A DNA stretch of 64,000 nt from Gemmatimonadota bacterium (GCA_026702745.1 JAPPBT010000065.1:124001-188000), one strand, 5' to 3'; counted from the first letter of the stretch, positions 24,447-33,507 are shown. Notes: generated by a model not told the origin, from the letters alone. Program-made: numbers and translations.

Positions 24447-25586
24447 ATGAAAATCACCGCCATCAAAACATTTGCCGGTTACTTCAAAAACCGTTCGCGC
24501 GGACTGGTCAAGGTGGAGACGGACGAGGGGCTGTACGGCTGGGGGGAAGCCTACTCGATCGGTCCCGACAAGTCCGTGGAACCCATTGCCGACTATATCT
24601 TCGAAATGATCAAGGGGGAAGATCCCAGGCGCGTCGAATACATCATGCTGAAGCTGTTCCAGCAGTTTCGCTTTCCACCGGGCGGTACGGGTCTGGCGGT
24701 CATGTCCGCCGTCGATCACGCTCTTTGGGATATCAGTGGAAAAGCCGCCGGGCTTCCGGTCTACATGCTTCTTGGCGGCACCGTCAGGGACCGCGTTCGG
24801 GTGTATCACAGCGTCGGCGGAAACGCAGGCGAAGCATCTGACCAGGCGCACGAACTGCATGACCGATGGGGATTTACGGCCTTTAAGACGAGTCCCTACC
24901 AGGTAGACATCGAGGCCGTACGGTGGGGCCGGGTCTGCAGCGCTGCCGCGCGGTTTTTTGAGGATGTAAGGGACCGCACGCCTGACGAATGGGAATTCGC
25001 CTTCGATCCCCACGCCCGGATTTTCGAGCCGGTCAGGGCGCTGCAACTCGCCAACGCCCTGGCGCCATACGATCCGTATTTCTACGAAGAGCCCCTGCGT
25101 CCCGAACACATTCCCGCGTGGGCACGGTTGCGGTCGCAGATGCAGGTACCGCTTGCTACCGGTGAATCGCTCTACACACGGTTCGAGTTCCTGGACCTCA
25201 TGGCAGCCCACGGCGCCGATATCATACAGCCGGACATCTGCGTATGCGGAGGATTGCTGGAGATGCGCAAGATCGCTGCTATCGCCGAAGCGCACTACGT
25301 ATCCATCGCCCCACACAATCCCATGGGTCCCCTGGCCACGGCCGTCAACGTGCACTTCGCGGCGGCCACACCCAATTTCAAGATACTCGAATACGGCCTT
25401 CCCGTGGGTACGGAATGGGAACAGTGTATCGCCGATCCATATCTTCCCGAGGATGGCTACCTGTTGTTGCGCGATCGTCCCGGGCTGGGTATCGAAATCG
25501 ACGAGGAGGCGCTGAAAGACAATAAGATCGTGCACTGGCAGCGGACATGTACCATTCGTCCTGACGGGTCGACGTCCTACATCTGA
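24447..25586 (+). CDS. Enolase-superfamily sugar-acid dehydratase (MR/MLE group)
   Basis: A 379-residue mandelate racemase/muconate lactonizing enzyme. The N-terminal capping domain is followed by a TIM barrel. The metal ligands are D187 (FDPHAR), a Glu in FYEEPLRPE and a Glu in ATGESLYTRF, with a catalytic His in the D-x-H position (H189) and a second His in APHNPMGPLATAVN (about residue 290). The D-x-H motif plus this second His is the pattern of D-galactonate and related acid-sugar dehydratases, which make 2-keto-3-deoxy sugar acids. The exact sugar acid cannot be read. The start is ATG 24447. It is followed by a spacer with a perfect palindrome before a PQQ dehydrogenase gene on the same strand; oxidation then dehydration of a sugar is a plausible link. 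Confidence 0.88.
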   Translation: MKITAIKTFAGYFKNRSRGLVKVETDEGLYGWGEAYSIGPDKSVEPIADYIFEMIKGEDPRRVEYIMLKLFQQFRFPPGGTGLAVMSAVDHALWDISGKAAGLPVYMLLGGTVRDRVRVYHSVGGNAGEASDQAHELHDRWGFTAFKTSPYQVDIEAVRWGRVCSAAARFFEDVRDRTPDEWEFAFDPHARIFEPVRALQLANALAPYDPYFYEEPLRPEHIPAWARLRSQMQVPLATGESLYTRFEFLDLMAAHGADIIQPDICVCGGLLEMRKIAAIAEAHYVSIAPHNPMGPLATAVNVHFAAATPNFKILEYGLPVGTEWEQCIADPYLPEDGYLLLRDRPGLGIEIDEEALKDNKIVHWQRTCTIRPDGSTSYI

Positions 25587-25626
25587 TGGAACGTGGGCGC
25601 GATGTTACACATAGAGGTTATATGAG

Positions 25627-25642
25627 TTGTACAATTGTACAA
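25627..25642. promoter_or_regulatory. Perfect 16-bp palindrome, likely operator
   Basis: TTGTACAATTGTACAA reads the same on both strands and lies 101 bases upstream of the PQQ dehydrogenase start, in the spacer after the sugar-acid dehydratase gene. A dyad of this length with TTGTAC half-sites is typical of a GntR/FadR- or TetR-type repressor site. No regulator gene is adjacent. Confidence 0.5.
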
Positions 25643-25742
25643 TACTGAACCACGCAAGGTATACGTGACGGTGATGAAACACTTGAAACATAATAGACAT
25701 CGCAGGTATTCGACTTAATCCTGTTTTCCAGGAGATTTCAAC

Positions 25743-27746
25743 ATGCAAAGCTTGCGTTCATTGACCGCGTTGACGCTCTCGGTCCTGTGCCTCGCCGTAA
25801 TGTCGTCCTGTACCGGTGACGCCGGTCAGACGGGTGACGCCGGTCAGACGGGTGACGCCTCCCAGAAGGAATGGCGCGCGTATGCCGGAGACCACGCGAG
25901 CACCAAGTACGCGCCCCTGGCCATGATCGACCGGCATAACGTGACGGACCTCGAGGTCGCGTGGCGCTGGGATTCCATCGACAACGCCATCCTGGAGGCG
26001 GATTCGACCTTACGGGTATTCGTGAACGAGGCGACGCCGCTCAAGGTCGGCGGCGTGCTGTACACGAGTACAGCCCTGAGCCAGGTGGCGGCCATCGACG
26101 CGGCTACGGGGGAGACGATCTGGTCATACGATCCCGGTACGTGGAAGGATGGGACGCCCGCAAACGTGGGTTTCGTCCATCGCGGCGTGGCCTACTGGGA
26201 GGAGGGCGAGGACCGGCGCATCCTCTATGCCACGGGTGACGCCTGGCTCATCGCGCTGGACGCGGGAACGGGCGAACCGATCCCGGGTTTCGGTGACAAC
26301 GGCCGCGTGGACCTGACGAAGGGCCTGCGCCGCCCCGTCGACCGGAGCCTCTACGCTGTCTCCAGCCCGCCGGTGATCGTCCGCGGGGTGGTCGTGGTGG
26401 GGGCGACCGTGCTGGATTCCTTCGCCGTGTTCCGGATGCCCGACGCGGCCATGCCGCCGGGCGACGTGCGTGGGTTCGACGTGCGGACGGGCGAACAGAA
26501 GTGGGTGTTCCAGACCATACCACAGGAAGGCGAGTTCGGTAACGAGACCTGGCTGGAAGAGTCCTGGAAGACCACGGGCAGCACGAACGTGTGGACGTGG
26601 ATGAGCGCGGATGAGGAATTGGGGTACGTCTACCTGCCGGTCAGCACGCCCACCAACGACTTCTACGGCGGCCACCGGCTCGGTGACAACCTCTTCGCCG
26701 AGAGCCTGGTCTGCGTCAATGCCGAAACCGGCGAAAGGGTCTGGCACTTCCAGACAGTGCATCACGGGATATGGGACTACGACCTGCCCGCCGCGCCGAA
26801 CCTGGTGGATATCACGGTGGAGGGCCGCGAGATCAAGGCGCTGGCCCAAGTCACCAAGCAGGGTTTCACCTTCGTCTTCGACCGGGCAACCGGAGAGCCG
26901 GTCTGGCCGATCGAGGAACGGGAGACGCCGCCGTCCACGGTACCCGGAGAAACCGCCTCGCCCACGCAGCCCTTCCCCACGAAACCGGCGGCCTTCGAGC
27001 GCCAGGGGCTGACGGAAGACGATCTCATCGATTTCACGCCCGAACTGCGCCAGGCGGCCCTGGACGCGATCGCGGAATACGACCATGGGCCGCTTTTCAC
27101 GCCGCCGACCACAAGAGGCTTAATCGCAGTGCCCGGACTGGTGGGCGGCGCGAGCTGGTCGGGGGCGGCCGTGAATCCGGAAACGGGCATGTTGTACGTG
27201 CCGTCCTACAGCCTGCCGACCATTATGACCGTAAACGCGTCGGAGGAGGAGGACGCGCCTTATTCGTACACCGGCCGGTTCGCCTACGGGCCCACGATCA
27301 TGGACGGCCTGCCGGTGATCAAGCCGCCTTATGGCCGCATCACCGCCATCGATCTGAACACGGGCGAGCATGTGTGGATGAGTGCTGTGGGCAACGGACC
27401 CCGAAACCACCCGGCCCTGGAAGGCCTGGACCTGCCGCCCCTGGGGTGGGACCGACGCACCTTTCCGCTGCTGACACCGTCTTTGCTGTTCGCCGCCCAG
27501 ATGGGGATCGTGCTGGACAGGAATGTGTCGGACCGCGGCAACGCCATGACCTACGATTCCGAGAGCAACGAGGCGTTCCTGCGGGCCTTTGATCCTGATA
27601 ACGGCGATCTGATCGCGGAAATCCCCCTTCCCGGCAATGCGACGGGCAATCCCATGACCTATATGGTGGGTGAAAAACAGTATATCGCCGTACCGATAGG
27701 CGGGGCGTCCGAAAGGGCGGAACTGGTGGTGTTGGGCCTACCCTGA
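25743..27746 (+). CDS. PQQ-dependent dehydrogenase, periplasmic lipoprotein
   Basis: A 667-residue quinoprotein of the eight-bladed propeller type (alcohol/glucose dehydrogenase family). The signal peptide ends in a lipobox (VMSSC). Blade motifs include AIDAATGETIWSYDPG, ALDAGTGEPIPGFGDNG, GFDVRTGEQKW, CVNAETGERVWHFQ and DRATGEPVWPIEE, the W-docking repeats. HHGIWDYDLPAAPNLVD is the conserved stretch found in membrane-type glucose-dehydrogenase relatives. There is no CxxCH, so it lacks the extra heme of type II enzymes and must pass electrons to a separate acceptor. It oxidises a sugar or alcohol in the periplasm. Residues about 23-38 are a repeated GDAGQT linker encoded by an exact 18-bp repeat (25815-25859). 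A ribosome site AGGAGA precedes the ATG. Confidence 0.88.
   Translation: MQSLRSLTALTLSVLCLAVMSSCTGDAGQTGDAGQTGDASQKEWRAYAGDHASTKYAPLAMIDRHNVTDLEVAWRWDSIDNAILEADSTLRVFVNEATPLKVGGVLYTSTALSQVAAIDAATGETIWSYDPGTWKDGTPANVGFVHRGVAYWEEGEDRRILYATGDAWLIALDAGTGEPIPGFGDNGRVDLTKGLRRPVDRSLYAVSSPPVIVRGVVVVGATVLDSFAVFRMPDAAMPPGDVRGFDVRTGEQKWVFQTIPQEGEFGNETWLEESWKTTGSTNVWTWMSADEELGYVYLPVSTPTNDFYGGHRLGDNLFAESLVCVNAETGERVWHFQTVHHGIWDYDLPAAPNLVDITVEGREIKALAQVTKQGFTFVFDRATGEPVWPIEERETPPSTVPGETASPTQPFPTKPAAFERQGLTEDDLIDFTPELRQAALDAIAEYDHGPLFTPPTTRGLIAVPGLVGGASWSGAAVNPETGMLYVPSYSLPTIMTVNASEEEDAPYSYTGRFAYGPTIMDGLPVIKPPYGRITAIDLNTGEHVWMSAVGNGPRNHPALEGLDLPPLGWDRRTFPLLTPSLLFAAQMGIVLDRNVSDRGNAMTYDSESNEAFLRAFDPDNGDLIAEIPLPGNATGNPMTYMVGEKQYIAVPIGGASERAELVVLGLP
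25815..25859 (+). repeat. 18-bp in-frame tandem repeat in lipoprotein linker
   Basis: The unit GGTGACGCCGGTCAGACG occurs twice exactly, followed by half a unit. It encodes GDAGQT repeats just after the lipidated Cys of the PQQ dehydrogenase and probably lengthens the tether. Confidence 0.8.
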
Positions 27747-27759
27747 CTGGAGCTGCCCG

Positions 27760-27777
27760 GCGCGTCCCGGGACGCGC
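27760..27777. terminator. 18-bp palindrome between convergent genes
   Basis: GCGCGTCCCGGGACGCGC is a perfect palindrome just after the PQQ dehydrogenase stop, in the convergent spacer with the carbamoyltransferase gene. The place fits a bidirectional terminator, but there is no T-run and the dyad leaves no loop. Confidence 0.3.
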
Positions 27778-27790
27778 GTAGGTTCCGGCA

Positions 27791-27825
27791 GCCGGCATGG
27801 AAAGCGCCGGCATGGAAGGCGCCGG
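27791..27825. repeat. 15-bp tandem repeat in convergent spacer
   Basis: GCCGGCATGGAAAGC and GCCGGCATGGAAGGC follow each other directly and are trailed by the start of a third copy. They lie just beyond the stop of the carbamoyltransferase gene. Confidence 0.6.
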
Positions 27826-27840
27826 TGGACATGACGCCCG

Positions 27841-28773
27841 TTACAACCGGTTCAGCAGTCGCAGCATGATGGCCTTCTGCGCGTCCAGGCGGTTCTCGGC
27901 CTGGTCGTAGATGATCGACTGCTCGTGCTCGATCATGTCCTCGGCGATTTCGTAGCCGGGATGGATGGGCATGTCGTGCATGATCTTCGCACGGCGGCCG
28001 GCGAGCAGGGACGCGTTGATCTGGTAGGGCATCATGATCCCGCTCCGCTTCTCCTTCTCGGCCGCGTAGGCGGGATCGTTGAAGAGTTCCATGTCGAGCC
28101 AGGTATCCGTGTAGACGTAGTCGGCCTCCGCGACCGCCTCCCCGGCGTCCAGCGTCTCGGTGAGCAATCCCCTGTCCAATAGCTTCTTCCGGCTTTCCTC
28201 GTCCACACTGGCCGGCTCCCGGATCGGACAGACCAGCGTCAGGTGCACGCCCAGCGGCGCGGCGATGGAAACCAGCGAATTGACCACGTTGTTGTACACG
28301 CCGATGTAGGTCAGCCGCGCGCCTTCCACGCCCTCCGGACGGTCTTCCGCGATGGTCAGCACGTCCGCCAGGGCCTGGCAGGGGTGGTAGAGGTTGCAGC
28401 ACCCGTTGATGACGGGCACCGTGGAGGCCTTTTCCATCTCCAGCAGGTCCCGGTTGTCCTTCAGCCGCGCCATGATGATCGCCGCGTTGCGTCCCAGGTA
28501 CCGCGTCTCGAAGCGGACCTTGCTCAGGGTGAAGTTCGTCGTCATCCAGTCCAGGTTGATGGCGTGACCGCCCATTTCGGTCATGCCTGCCTCAAAGGAC
28601 ACCCGCGTGCGCGTGGAAGTCTTCTGGAAGATCATGACCAGCGTATTGCCCTGCATGCGGCCCTGGTATTCCCAGCGGTAGTGCTTGACGCGCCGGGCCA
28701 GGTCGAGGATCTCCACGATCTCGCCGTCGTCCCAGTACTTCCAGTCGATCAGGTGCTTGATGTCTGCGGACAT
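27841..28773 (-). CDS. Carbamoyltransferase, ornithine-type fold with altered substrate pocket
   Basis: A 310-residue member of the aspartate/ornithine carbamoyltransferase family. The carbamoyl-phosphate site is intact: QKTSTRTRVSFE and LYHPCQALADVL. The second-substrate site differs from ornithine carbamoyltransferase. The usual DxxxSMG reads DTWLDME, and the HCLP motif, whose Cys contacts ornithine, reads HDMPIHPG. The reaction is therefore carbamoyl transfer, but the acceptor is probably not plain L-ornithine. The start ATG 28773 follows AAGGAAG. The ribosome site abuts a duplicated copy of the tail of the upstream M16 gene. Other arginine or pyrimidine genes are not nearby. Confidence 0.82.
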   Translation of the reverse strand: MSADIKHLIDWKYWDDGEIVEILDLARRVKHYRWEYQGRMQGNTLVMIFQKTSTRTRVSFEAGMTEMGGHAINLDWMTTNFTLSKVRFETRYLGRNAAIIMARLKDNRDLLEMEKASTVPVINGCCNLYHPCQALADVLTIAEDRPEGVEGARLTYIGVYNNVVNSLVSIAAPLGVHLTLVCPIREPASVDEESRKKLLDRGLLTETLDAGEAVAEADYVYTDTWLDMELFNDPAYAAEKEKRSGIMMPYQINASLLAGRRAKIMHDMPIHPGYEIAEDMIEHEQSIIYDQAENRLDAQKAIMLRLLNRL

Positions 28774-28785
28774 ACTCGCTTCCTT

Positions 28786-28860
28786 TTATTCAGGCGCTGC
28801 AAAGGCGTCGGCCGGAAATTCTGCTTATTCAGGCGTCGCAAACGCGTCCGCCGGTAATTC
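28786..28860 (-). repeat. Duplicated 3' end of the M16-like gene
   Basis: A 36-base segment at 28825-28860, the end of the M16-like gene with its stop codon, is repeated at 28786-28821 with five differences. Both copies end in an in-frame TAA and encode ELPADAFATPE and EFPADAFAAPE respectively. The second copy occupies the spacer before the carbamoyltransferase gene. Confidence 0.85.
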
Positions 28861-30963
28861 CACGTTGATCTCGACCGTCTGCGTCACGGTCTTGTCGCCC
28901 GGGTTTCCGTTTTCCGTACTCGTTCTCATGAAAGGCACCATGATCCCGCTTACCTCGCGGTAATCGCTCATCATCCTTTCCGCTTCCACGGGCCCCTGCT
29001 GCGATACGGTCTGGCCGGACCACTTCACCGGGAACATGGTCTCCGCGTCGAGGTAGAGCCGGTAGGGATTCATACCCGGAGGCGTGATAAGCAGCGCTTC
29101 CACGGCCGTGCCTTCGACCTCCTCCTGCCCGATGTGCTGGACCGCGAGCCCCTCTGCGTCCAGCCGCTGGTACAGGAGAAGCGGGTTCCGCCACTGATCC
29201 TCGAGAATCGAATCCCGCTGTTGCGTCGGCAGAGGTTGCGTATTCCCCATGGGGTCGACAATCCAGCCCTGATCCCCGCTGAGTATGAAATCGATATTTC
29301 CCATGGGCGTCTGCATGACCGTCTTCCACTGGTCCGGCAGGGCAACCAGGGATTCTATGGTGATGTTCATTTCGCCCATCGGCCTGACCACGGTAACCTC
29401 CGCGGTCTCGCGGAAGGTCTTTACCGCGGCGATCGCATCGAGCCCGCCCAGGGCCTCGGCCGAGCGTACCAGCAGTTCCCTGCCCATGGCCACGTCGTCC
29501 TCGGTGGCTACCGGGGCTTCCACGGCGGGAAGCGCGATGGTCACGTCGATCTCGTTGACCTCGCCGAACGCCGACATCGCCTCGTCGAAATCCTGGTCGT
29601 TCCCGACCACGATGAGGCGCATATTGTCCGGCTGCAGGTATTCACGGGCTACGCGCTTGACGTCTTCCACGGTTACCTTTTCGATCCCGGTCTTGGTCTT
29701 CTCGAGAAAATCCTGGGGGTAGCCATAGTACTCGTAGGTCATCTGCCGGTCGATGATCTCCCGGCGGGAATCGAAATTGAAGACGAAAGAATTCAGGAAA
29801 CTTTCCTTGGCCAGGTTCAGTTCCTCTTCCGTGATTTCATCGGTCGTCATCCGACCCACCTCGTGCCGGAGAGATCGGATCGCCTGCGCCGTGGTTTCCG
29901 AACTGGTCATGCAGGCCACGTAGAAAATCCCGGGGAAATTGTAGTTGGCGCTGTAGATGCCGAAGACGGCGTAGGCCAGGCCCTGCTCCGAACGAACGAT
30001 GCGAAAGAGCCGGCCGGAAAACCCGCCGCTGAGGATATCGTTCATGACCCGCAGGGCGAAGTAGTCGGGGTTATCCCTGACGCCGCCGATGTGGCCGAGG
30101 ACGACCGTGCTCTGGTTGATATCGTCCTTCCGGACCAGGTTCACCGAACTGTCGTAAGTATAGTCGACATCGGGCAGATCGGGCCGCACGAACCCGGCCT
30201 TCTCCCATCCCCCGAATACATCGGAGATCTTCTTTACCATCTCGTCCGTGTCGAAATCCCCCCACACGCCGAACATGGTGTTGTCCGGATGCATCCAGTC
30301 CCGGTGAAAGGCCACGAGGTCGTCCCGGGTAATGGCGTCGATCGTGGCGTATTCGGCGTGGCGCGCGTACACGCTCTCCGCCCCGTAGATCAGCTTGCGG
30401 TATTCCCGGAAGGCCATGTCGGTCGGGTCGTCGTTCCGACGGGCGATCGTGGACCGCGCGGTGACTTTTTCCAGTTCAATCTTGTCGTCGGGGAAGGCGG
30501 GATGCATGAGAATGTCCGCGAGAATGGGCAGCACGGTATCCACGTTGTCCTTGAGGGCGGACATGTAAGCGGAACCGGAAACCAGGCCGATCTGCGTCTC
30601 TACGGTGGCGCCCAGTCCCTCCAGGGTCTCGTCGATCTCGTCGCCCGACATGCTCGTGGACCCACCCGTGCGCATGACCGCGCCGGTGATCCCGGCCAGG
30701 CCGATCCTGTCCGCCGGTTCGTTGACGGAGCCCACGCCGAAGCGGGCGCTCAGGTTGATCATCGGCAGCCGGCGGTCTTCCACCAGATACAGGATGATCC
30801 CGTTATCCAGGACCACCCTGGTGGGCGTCGGGGTGACGATATCGTTGAGCGGCGGGTATTCCAGTTCTCTGTAGTCCTTCTGTGCCGCGGCCGGCATGGC
30901 CGAAAAGACCAGCCCTGCCAGCATCAGGCCAAGTGTGGCGGTTTTAAGACGGGTACTGCGCAT
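28825..30963 (-). CDS. Inactive M16-type peptidase subunit with C-terminal LolA-like domain
   Basis: The N-terminal signal peptide (MRSTRLKTATLGLMLAGLVF, ending AAAQ) is followed by two M16 (insulinase-fold) domains to about residue 490. The zinc motif HxxEH is missing: the position where it should lie reads GLAGITGAVMRTGG, so this half is non-catalytic. The C-terminal 190 residues (from about AMGRELLVRSAEALGGLDAI) resemble LolA/LppX lipoprotein-carrier-type domains. It is encoded directly downstream of an M16 gene that keeps HxxEH, as in mitochondrial MPP-type heterodimers. Start ATG 30963 has AGGAG at 9 bases and begins the signal peptide; the frame extends to 31032 but that part is repeat sequence. 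Periplasmic. Confidence 0.85.
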   Translation of the reverse strand: MRSTRLKTATLGLMLAGLVFSAMPAAAQKDYRELEYPPLNDIVTPTPTRVVLDNGIILYLVEDRRLPMINLSARFGVGSVNEPADRIGLAGITGAVMRTGGSTSMSGDEIDETLEGLGATVETQIGLVSGSAYMSALKDNVDTVLPILADILMHPAFPDDKIELEKVTARSTIARRNDDPTDMAFREYRKLIYGAESVYARHAEYATIDAITRDDLVAFHRDWMHPDNTMFGVWGDFDTDEMVKKISDVFGGWEKAGFVRPDLPDVDYTYDSSVNLVRKDDINQSTVVLGHIGGVRDNPDYFALRVMNDILSGGFSGRLFRIVRSEQGLAYAVFGIYSANYNFPGIFYVACMTSSETTAQAIRSLRHEVGRMTTDEITEEELNLAKESFLNSFVFNFDSRREIIDRQMTYEYYGYPQDFLEKTKTGIEKVTVEDVKRVAREYLQPDNMRLIVVGNDQDFDEAMSAFGEVNEIDVTIALPAVEAPVATEDDVAMGRELLVRSAEALGGLDAIAAVKTFRETAEVTVVRPMGEMNITIESLVALPDQWKTVMQTPMGNIDFILSGDQGWIVDPMGNTQPLPTQQRDSILEDQWRNPLLLYQRLDAEGLAVQHIGQEEVEGTAVEALLITPPGMNPYRLYLDAETMFPVKWSGQTVSQQGPVEAERMMSDYREVSGIMVPFMRTSTENGNPGDKTVTQTVEINVELPADAFATPE

Positions 30964-30988
30964 GGGTTTCGACTCCTGTGTTCTGGGC

Positions 30989-31075
30989 AACGGATGTTCG
31001 CGTCGGTCCGTCATCATACGGTCCGTGTTCATTCGGTCTGTGTTCGCGTCGGTCCGTGATCATTCGGTTCCGTCA
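30989..31075 (-). repeat. Degenerate repeats at 3' end of active M16 gene
   Basis: Read on the minus strand, units of the form ATGATSACGGACCGA recur about four times from the last codons of the active M16 gene into the spacer. The gene's TGA stop falls inside the first unit, and later units carry ATGA again. Confidence 0.5.
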
Positions 31076-32580
31076 TCATCCATGGTAACGATCGAAGCCA
31101 CCGTCCGGTTCTTGGAAACCAGGTACTCGTTGGCTACGCGCTTGATATCTTCGGCGGTCACCTCATTGATCGCGTCGATACTGTGGAAGAGGTTGCGCCA
31201 GTCTCCGGTAAGTACATGGAAATAAGCCAGTTGAGTCGCGAGTCCCATGTTGGATTCGAGTCCTCGTATCAGGTTGACCCGGGCCCGCACTTTCGCCCTG
31301 GACAGTTCCTCTTCGGAGACTTCCTCGTTACGGATCCGTTCGATTTCCTCCTCAATGGCCTGCTCCGTATCCGCCGCGGTGTAGTCCTTACTCGGAAAGG
31401 CGAAAAACACGATCATGTTGGGGTACTTGCTGCCCGGGAAGTCCGTGAAGGAGGAAGCGTTCACCGCGATTTTCTGATCCTTGACGAGTTTTGTATACAA
31501 CCGGCTGGTGCGGCCGCTTCCCAGGATATCGGACAGTACGTTGAACACCACGTCGTCTTCGTGGTTGATGTCGACCTTATGGTAACCCATCAGGATTACC
31601 GGCTGGGACCGGTCTTCCATGGTCACGCGACGCTCCGCTATTTGCGGGGGTTCGGTCGTCTCAACCGGTTCGACCGGAGGTCCGGCCGGAAGGCGGTCGA
31701 AATACTCGTGGGCCAGTTCCTTGACGTGCGCGGGGTCCGCGTCGCCCGAGATGATGATCGTCAGGTTGCCGGCGCCATAGTATCGCCTGAAGAAATCCAT
31801 CGCCTCCGCACGGGTCATGGAATCAATGTCCGCCATGTGACCCACGGTCGGTTCGCCGTAGGGATGGGCCTTGTAGGCGGCGCTCAGCATTTCCTCCACC
31901 AGGCGTCCTACCGGACTGCTTTCGCCCATCCGGCGTTCTTCCTTGACCACGTCCCGTTCGATGAAGAACTCCCGGAGCACCGGTTCGAGGAAGCGGTTGG
32001 ACTCCAGCGCGAAGAACAGTTCGAGCTTGTTCGAGGGAAGACTGTAGAAATACCGCGTGGCGTCCCGGCCGGTCGTGGCGTTCAACCCCGTGCCGCCGGC
32101 GCGATCAATGGCCTCGTCCATGGCATTGGACCGGCCGAGTTCCCGGGCGGCCGTCTTGGCGTCATCGAAGGCCTGCTCCAGGCTGGCCAGGCGCTCGGCG
32201 TCGGCCAGGTGGCCCTTGTGCCGCTCGCTGCGGAGATCGTCGAAAATCTCGTCCACCTTTTTCATGGCCGCGTACTCGGCTTCCAGGTCCATGGCGCCGA
32301 TGGTCGTGGTACCCTTGAATGCCATGTGCTCGAAGAGGTGGGCCATGCCCGTGATGCCCTTGACCTCGTCCACGGAGCCGACGTCCGCGTAGGTAAGGAC
32401 GCTCAGGACCGGGGCGTCATGGTTCTCCACCACGATGAAGGTGAGTCCGTTATCGAGCGTGAATTCCGTAACGTTCTGCTCGAAGGCGGCCAGGTCCTGG
32501 GCTATCGCCGGGCCGGACGGGCCGGACAAGACCAGGACCATGACGGCCAATGGGATAAGTTGCGTTAATCGGGTCTTCAT
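31060..32580 (-). CDS. M16B zinc metallopeptidase, catalytic subunit
   Basis: A 506-residue secreted insulinase-type peptidase. The signal peptide covers about residues 1-27. The zinc-binding inverted motif is seen in MAHLFEHMAFKG, with the third ligand Glu likely in ERDVVKEERRMGE. A roughly 75-residue helical insert (from MDLEAEYAAMKK to LGRSNAMDEA) separates the two, longer than in typical M16B. Later HPYGEPTVGHMADIDSMTRA is a conserved M16 stretch. GGAGG stands seven bases before the ATG. With the inactive partner downstream it should form a periplasmic clam-shell heterodimer that degrades peptides. Confidence 0.92.
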   Translation of the reverse strand: MKTRLTQLIPLAVMVLVLSGPSGPAIAQDLAAFEQNVTEFTLDNGLTFIVVENHDAPVLSVLTYADVGSVDEVKGITGMAHLFEHMAFKGTTTIGAMDLEAEYAAMKKVDEIFDDLRSERHKGHLADAERLASLEQAFDDAKTAARELGRSNAMDEAIDRAGGTGLNATTGRDATRYFYSLPSNKLELFFALESNRFLEPVLREFFIERDVVKEERRMGESSPVGRLVEEMLSAAYKAHPYGEPTVGHMADIDSMTRAEAMDFFRRYYGAGNLTIIISGDADPAHVKELAHEYFDRLPAGPPVEPVETTEPPQIAERRVTMEDRSQPVILMGYHKVDINHEDDVVFNVLSDILGSGRTSRLYTKLVKDQKIAVNASSFTDFPGSKYPNMIVFFAFPSKDYTAADTEQAIEEEIERIRNEEVSEEELSRAKVRARVNLIRGLESNMGLATQLAYFHVLTGDWRNLFHSIDAINEVTAEDIKRVANEYLVSKNRTVASIVTMDDDGTE

Positions 32581-32649
32581 GTAATCAACCTCCAGGGGGA
32601 ATTTGTTGTATTGCGCAAAACCAATACGTTAAGGATAGATCCCATTTGA

Positions 32650-33411
32650 TCAAGCACTGGTTGAAATCGTCTTTGCCTTTTCGAGTTCGCCCAGGTACGC
32701 GCCCACGGCGAGCTTCAGCCCCATCTCCAGCGCGTCGGCCACCAGCGCGTGGCCGATCGAGACCTCGAGCACGTTCGGTACGGTGCCGCAGAACACCGCC
32801 AGGTTGTCCAGGTTGAGATCGTGACCGGCATTGACGCCCAGGCCGAGCTCATGGGCGCGTTCCGCCGCACTGGCGAAGGCCGAAAGTACGGGTTGCATCT
32901 CTTCGGGACCCGCCGCAAAGGCCACCGCATAGGGTTCGGTGTACAACTCGATCCGGTCGGCCCCGATATCGGGCACCCGGTCGATCTGGTCGAGGTCCGC
33001 GTCCATGAACAGGCTGACCCGGCAGCCCAGGTCCTTCAGTTCCGCGATGACCGGTTTGAGTTTCTCGGCATTGACCTTCACGTCCCATCCGTGGTCCGAG
33101 GTGAAGGCGTCCGGGTCGTCGGGAACCAGCGTGGCCTGCGTGGGCCGGGTCTTGCGGACGATCTCCATGAACTGGTGGAAGGGATTGCCCTCGATGCTGT
33201 ATTCGATATCGGGGTAGTCCTGCAGCATTTCGGCCAGGTCGTCCACGTCGCCGGGCGTGATATGCCGCTGGTCGGGCCGCGGGTGTACCGTGATGCCGTA
33301 GGCGCCGGCCTCGATCGCGATCCGGGACATGCCCGTCACGCTGGGTATGCCGTGCAGGCGCGTGTTCCGCAGCAGGGCCACCTTGTTTACGTTGACACTT
33401 AGTTTAGCCAT
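32650..33411 (-). CDS. pdxJ: Pyridoxine 5'-phosphate synthase
   Basis: A 253-residue TIM-barrel enzyme that condenses 1-deoxyxylulose 5-phosphate with 3-amino-2-oxopropyl phosphate in DXP-dependent vitamin B6 synthesis. Family signatures are LSVNVNKVALLRN, GITVHPRPDQRHI, the YSIEGNPF catalytic Glu region, GADRIELYTEPYA and LGVNAGHDLNLDNL, then EVSIGHALVADAL. GGAGG is four bases before the ATG. The length is normal. It lies downstream of serA on the same strand, a natural pairing because PLP is needed by the serine pathway. Confidence 0.95.
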   Translation of the reverse strand: MAKLSVNVNKVALLRNTRLHGIPSVTGMSRIAIEAGAYGITVHPRPDQRHITPGDVDDLAEMLQDYPDIEYSIEGNPFHQFMEIVRKTRPTQATLVPDDPDAFTSDHGWDVKVNAEKLKPVIAELKDLGCRVSLFMDADLDQIDRVPDIGADRIELYTEPYAVAFAAGPEEMQPVLSAFASAAERAHELGLGVNAGHDLNLDNLAVFCGTVPNVLEVSIGHALVADALEMGLKLAVGAYLGELEKAKTISTSA

Positions 33412-33507
33412 GGATCCTCCGATTTCAGGCCACAGGTCGAATAGACTTTGTATTCCCCTAAACTACAGTTTTCCTTCAATCGTTCCGCGGGTTGCGGGGT
33501 CGGCCAG

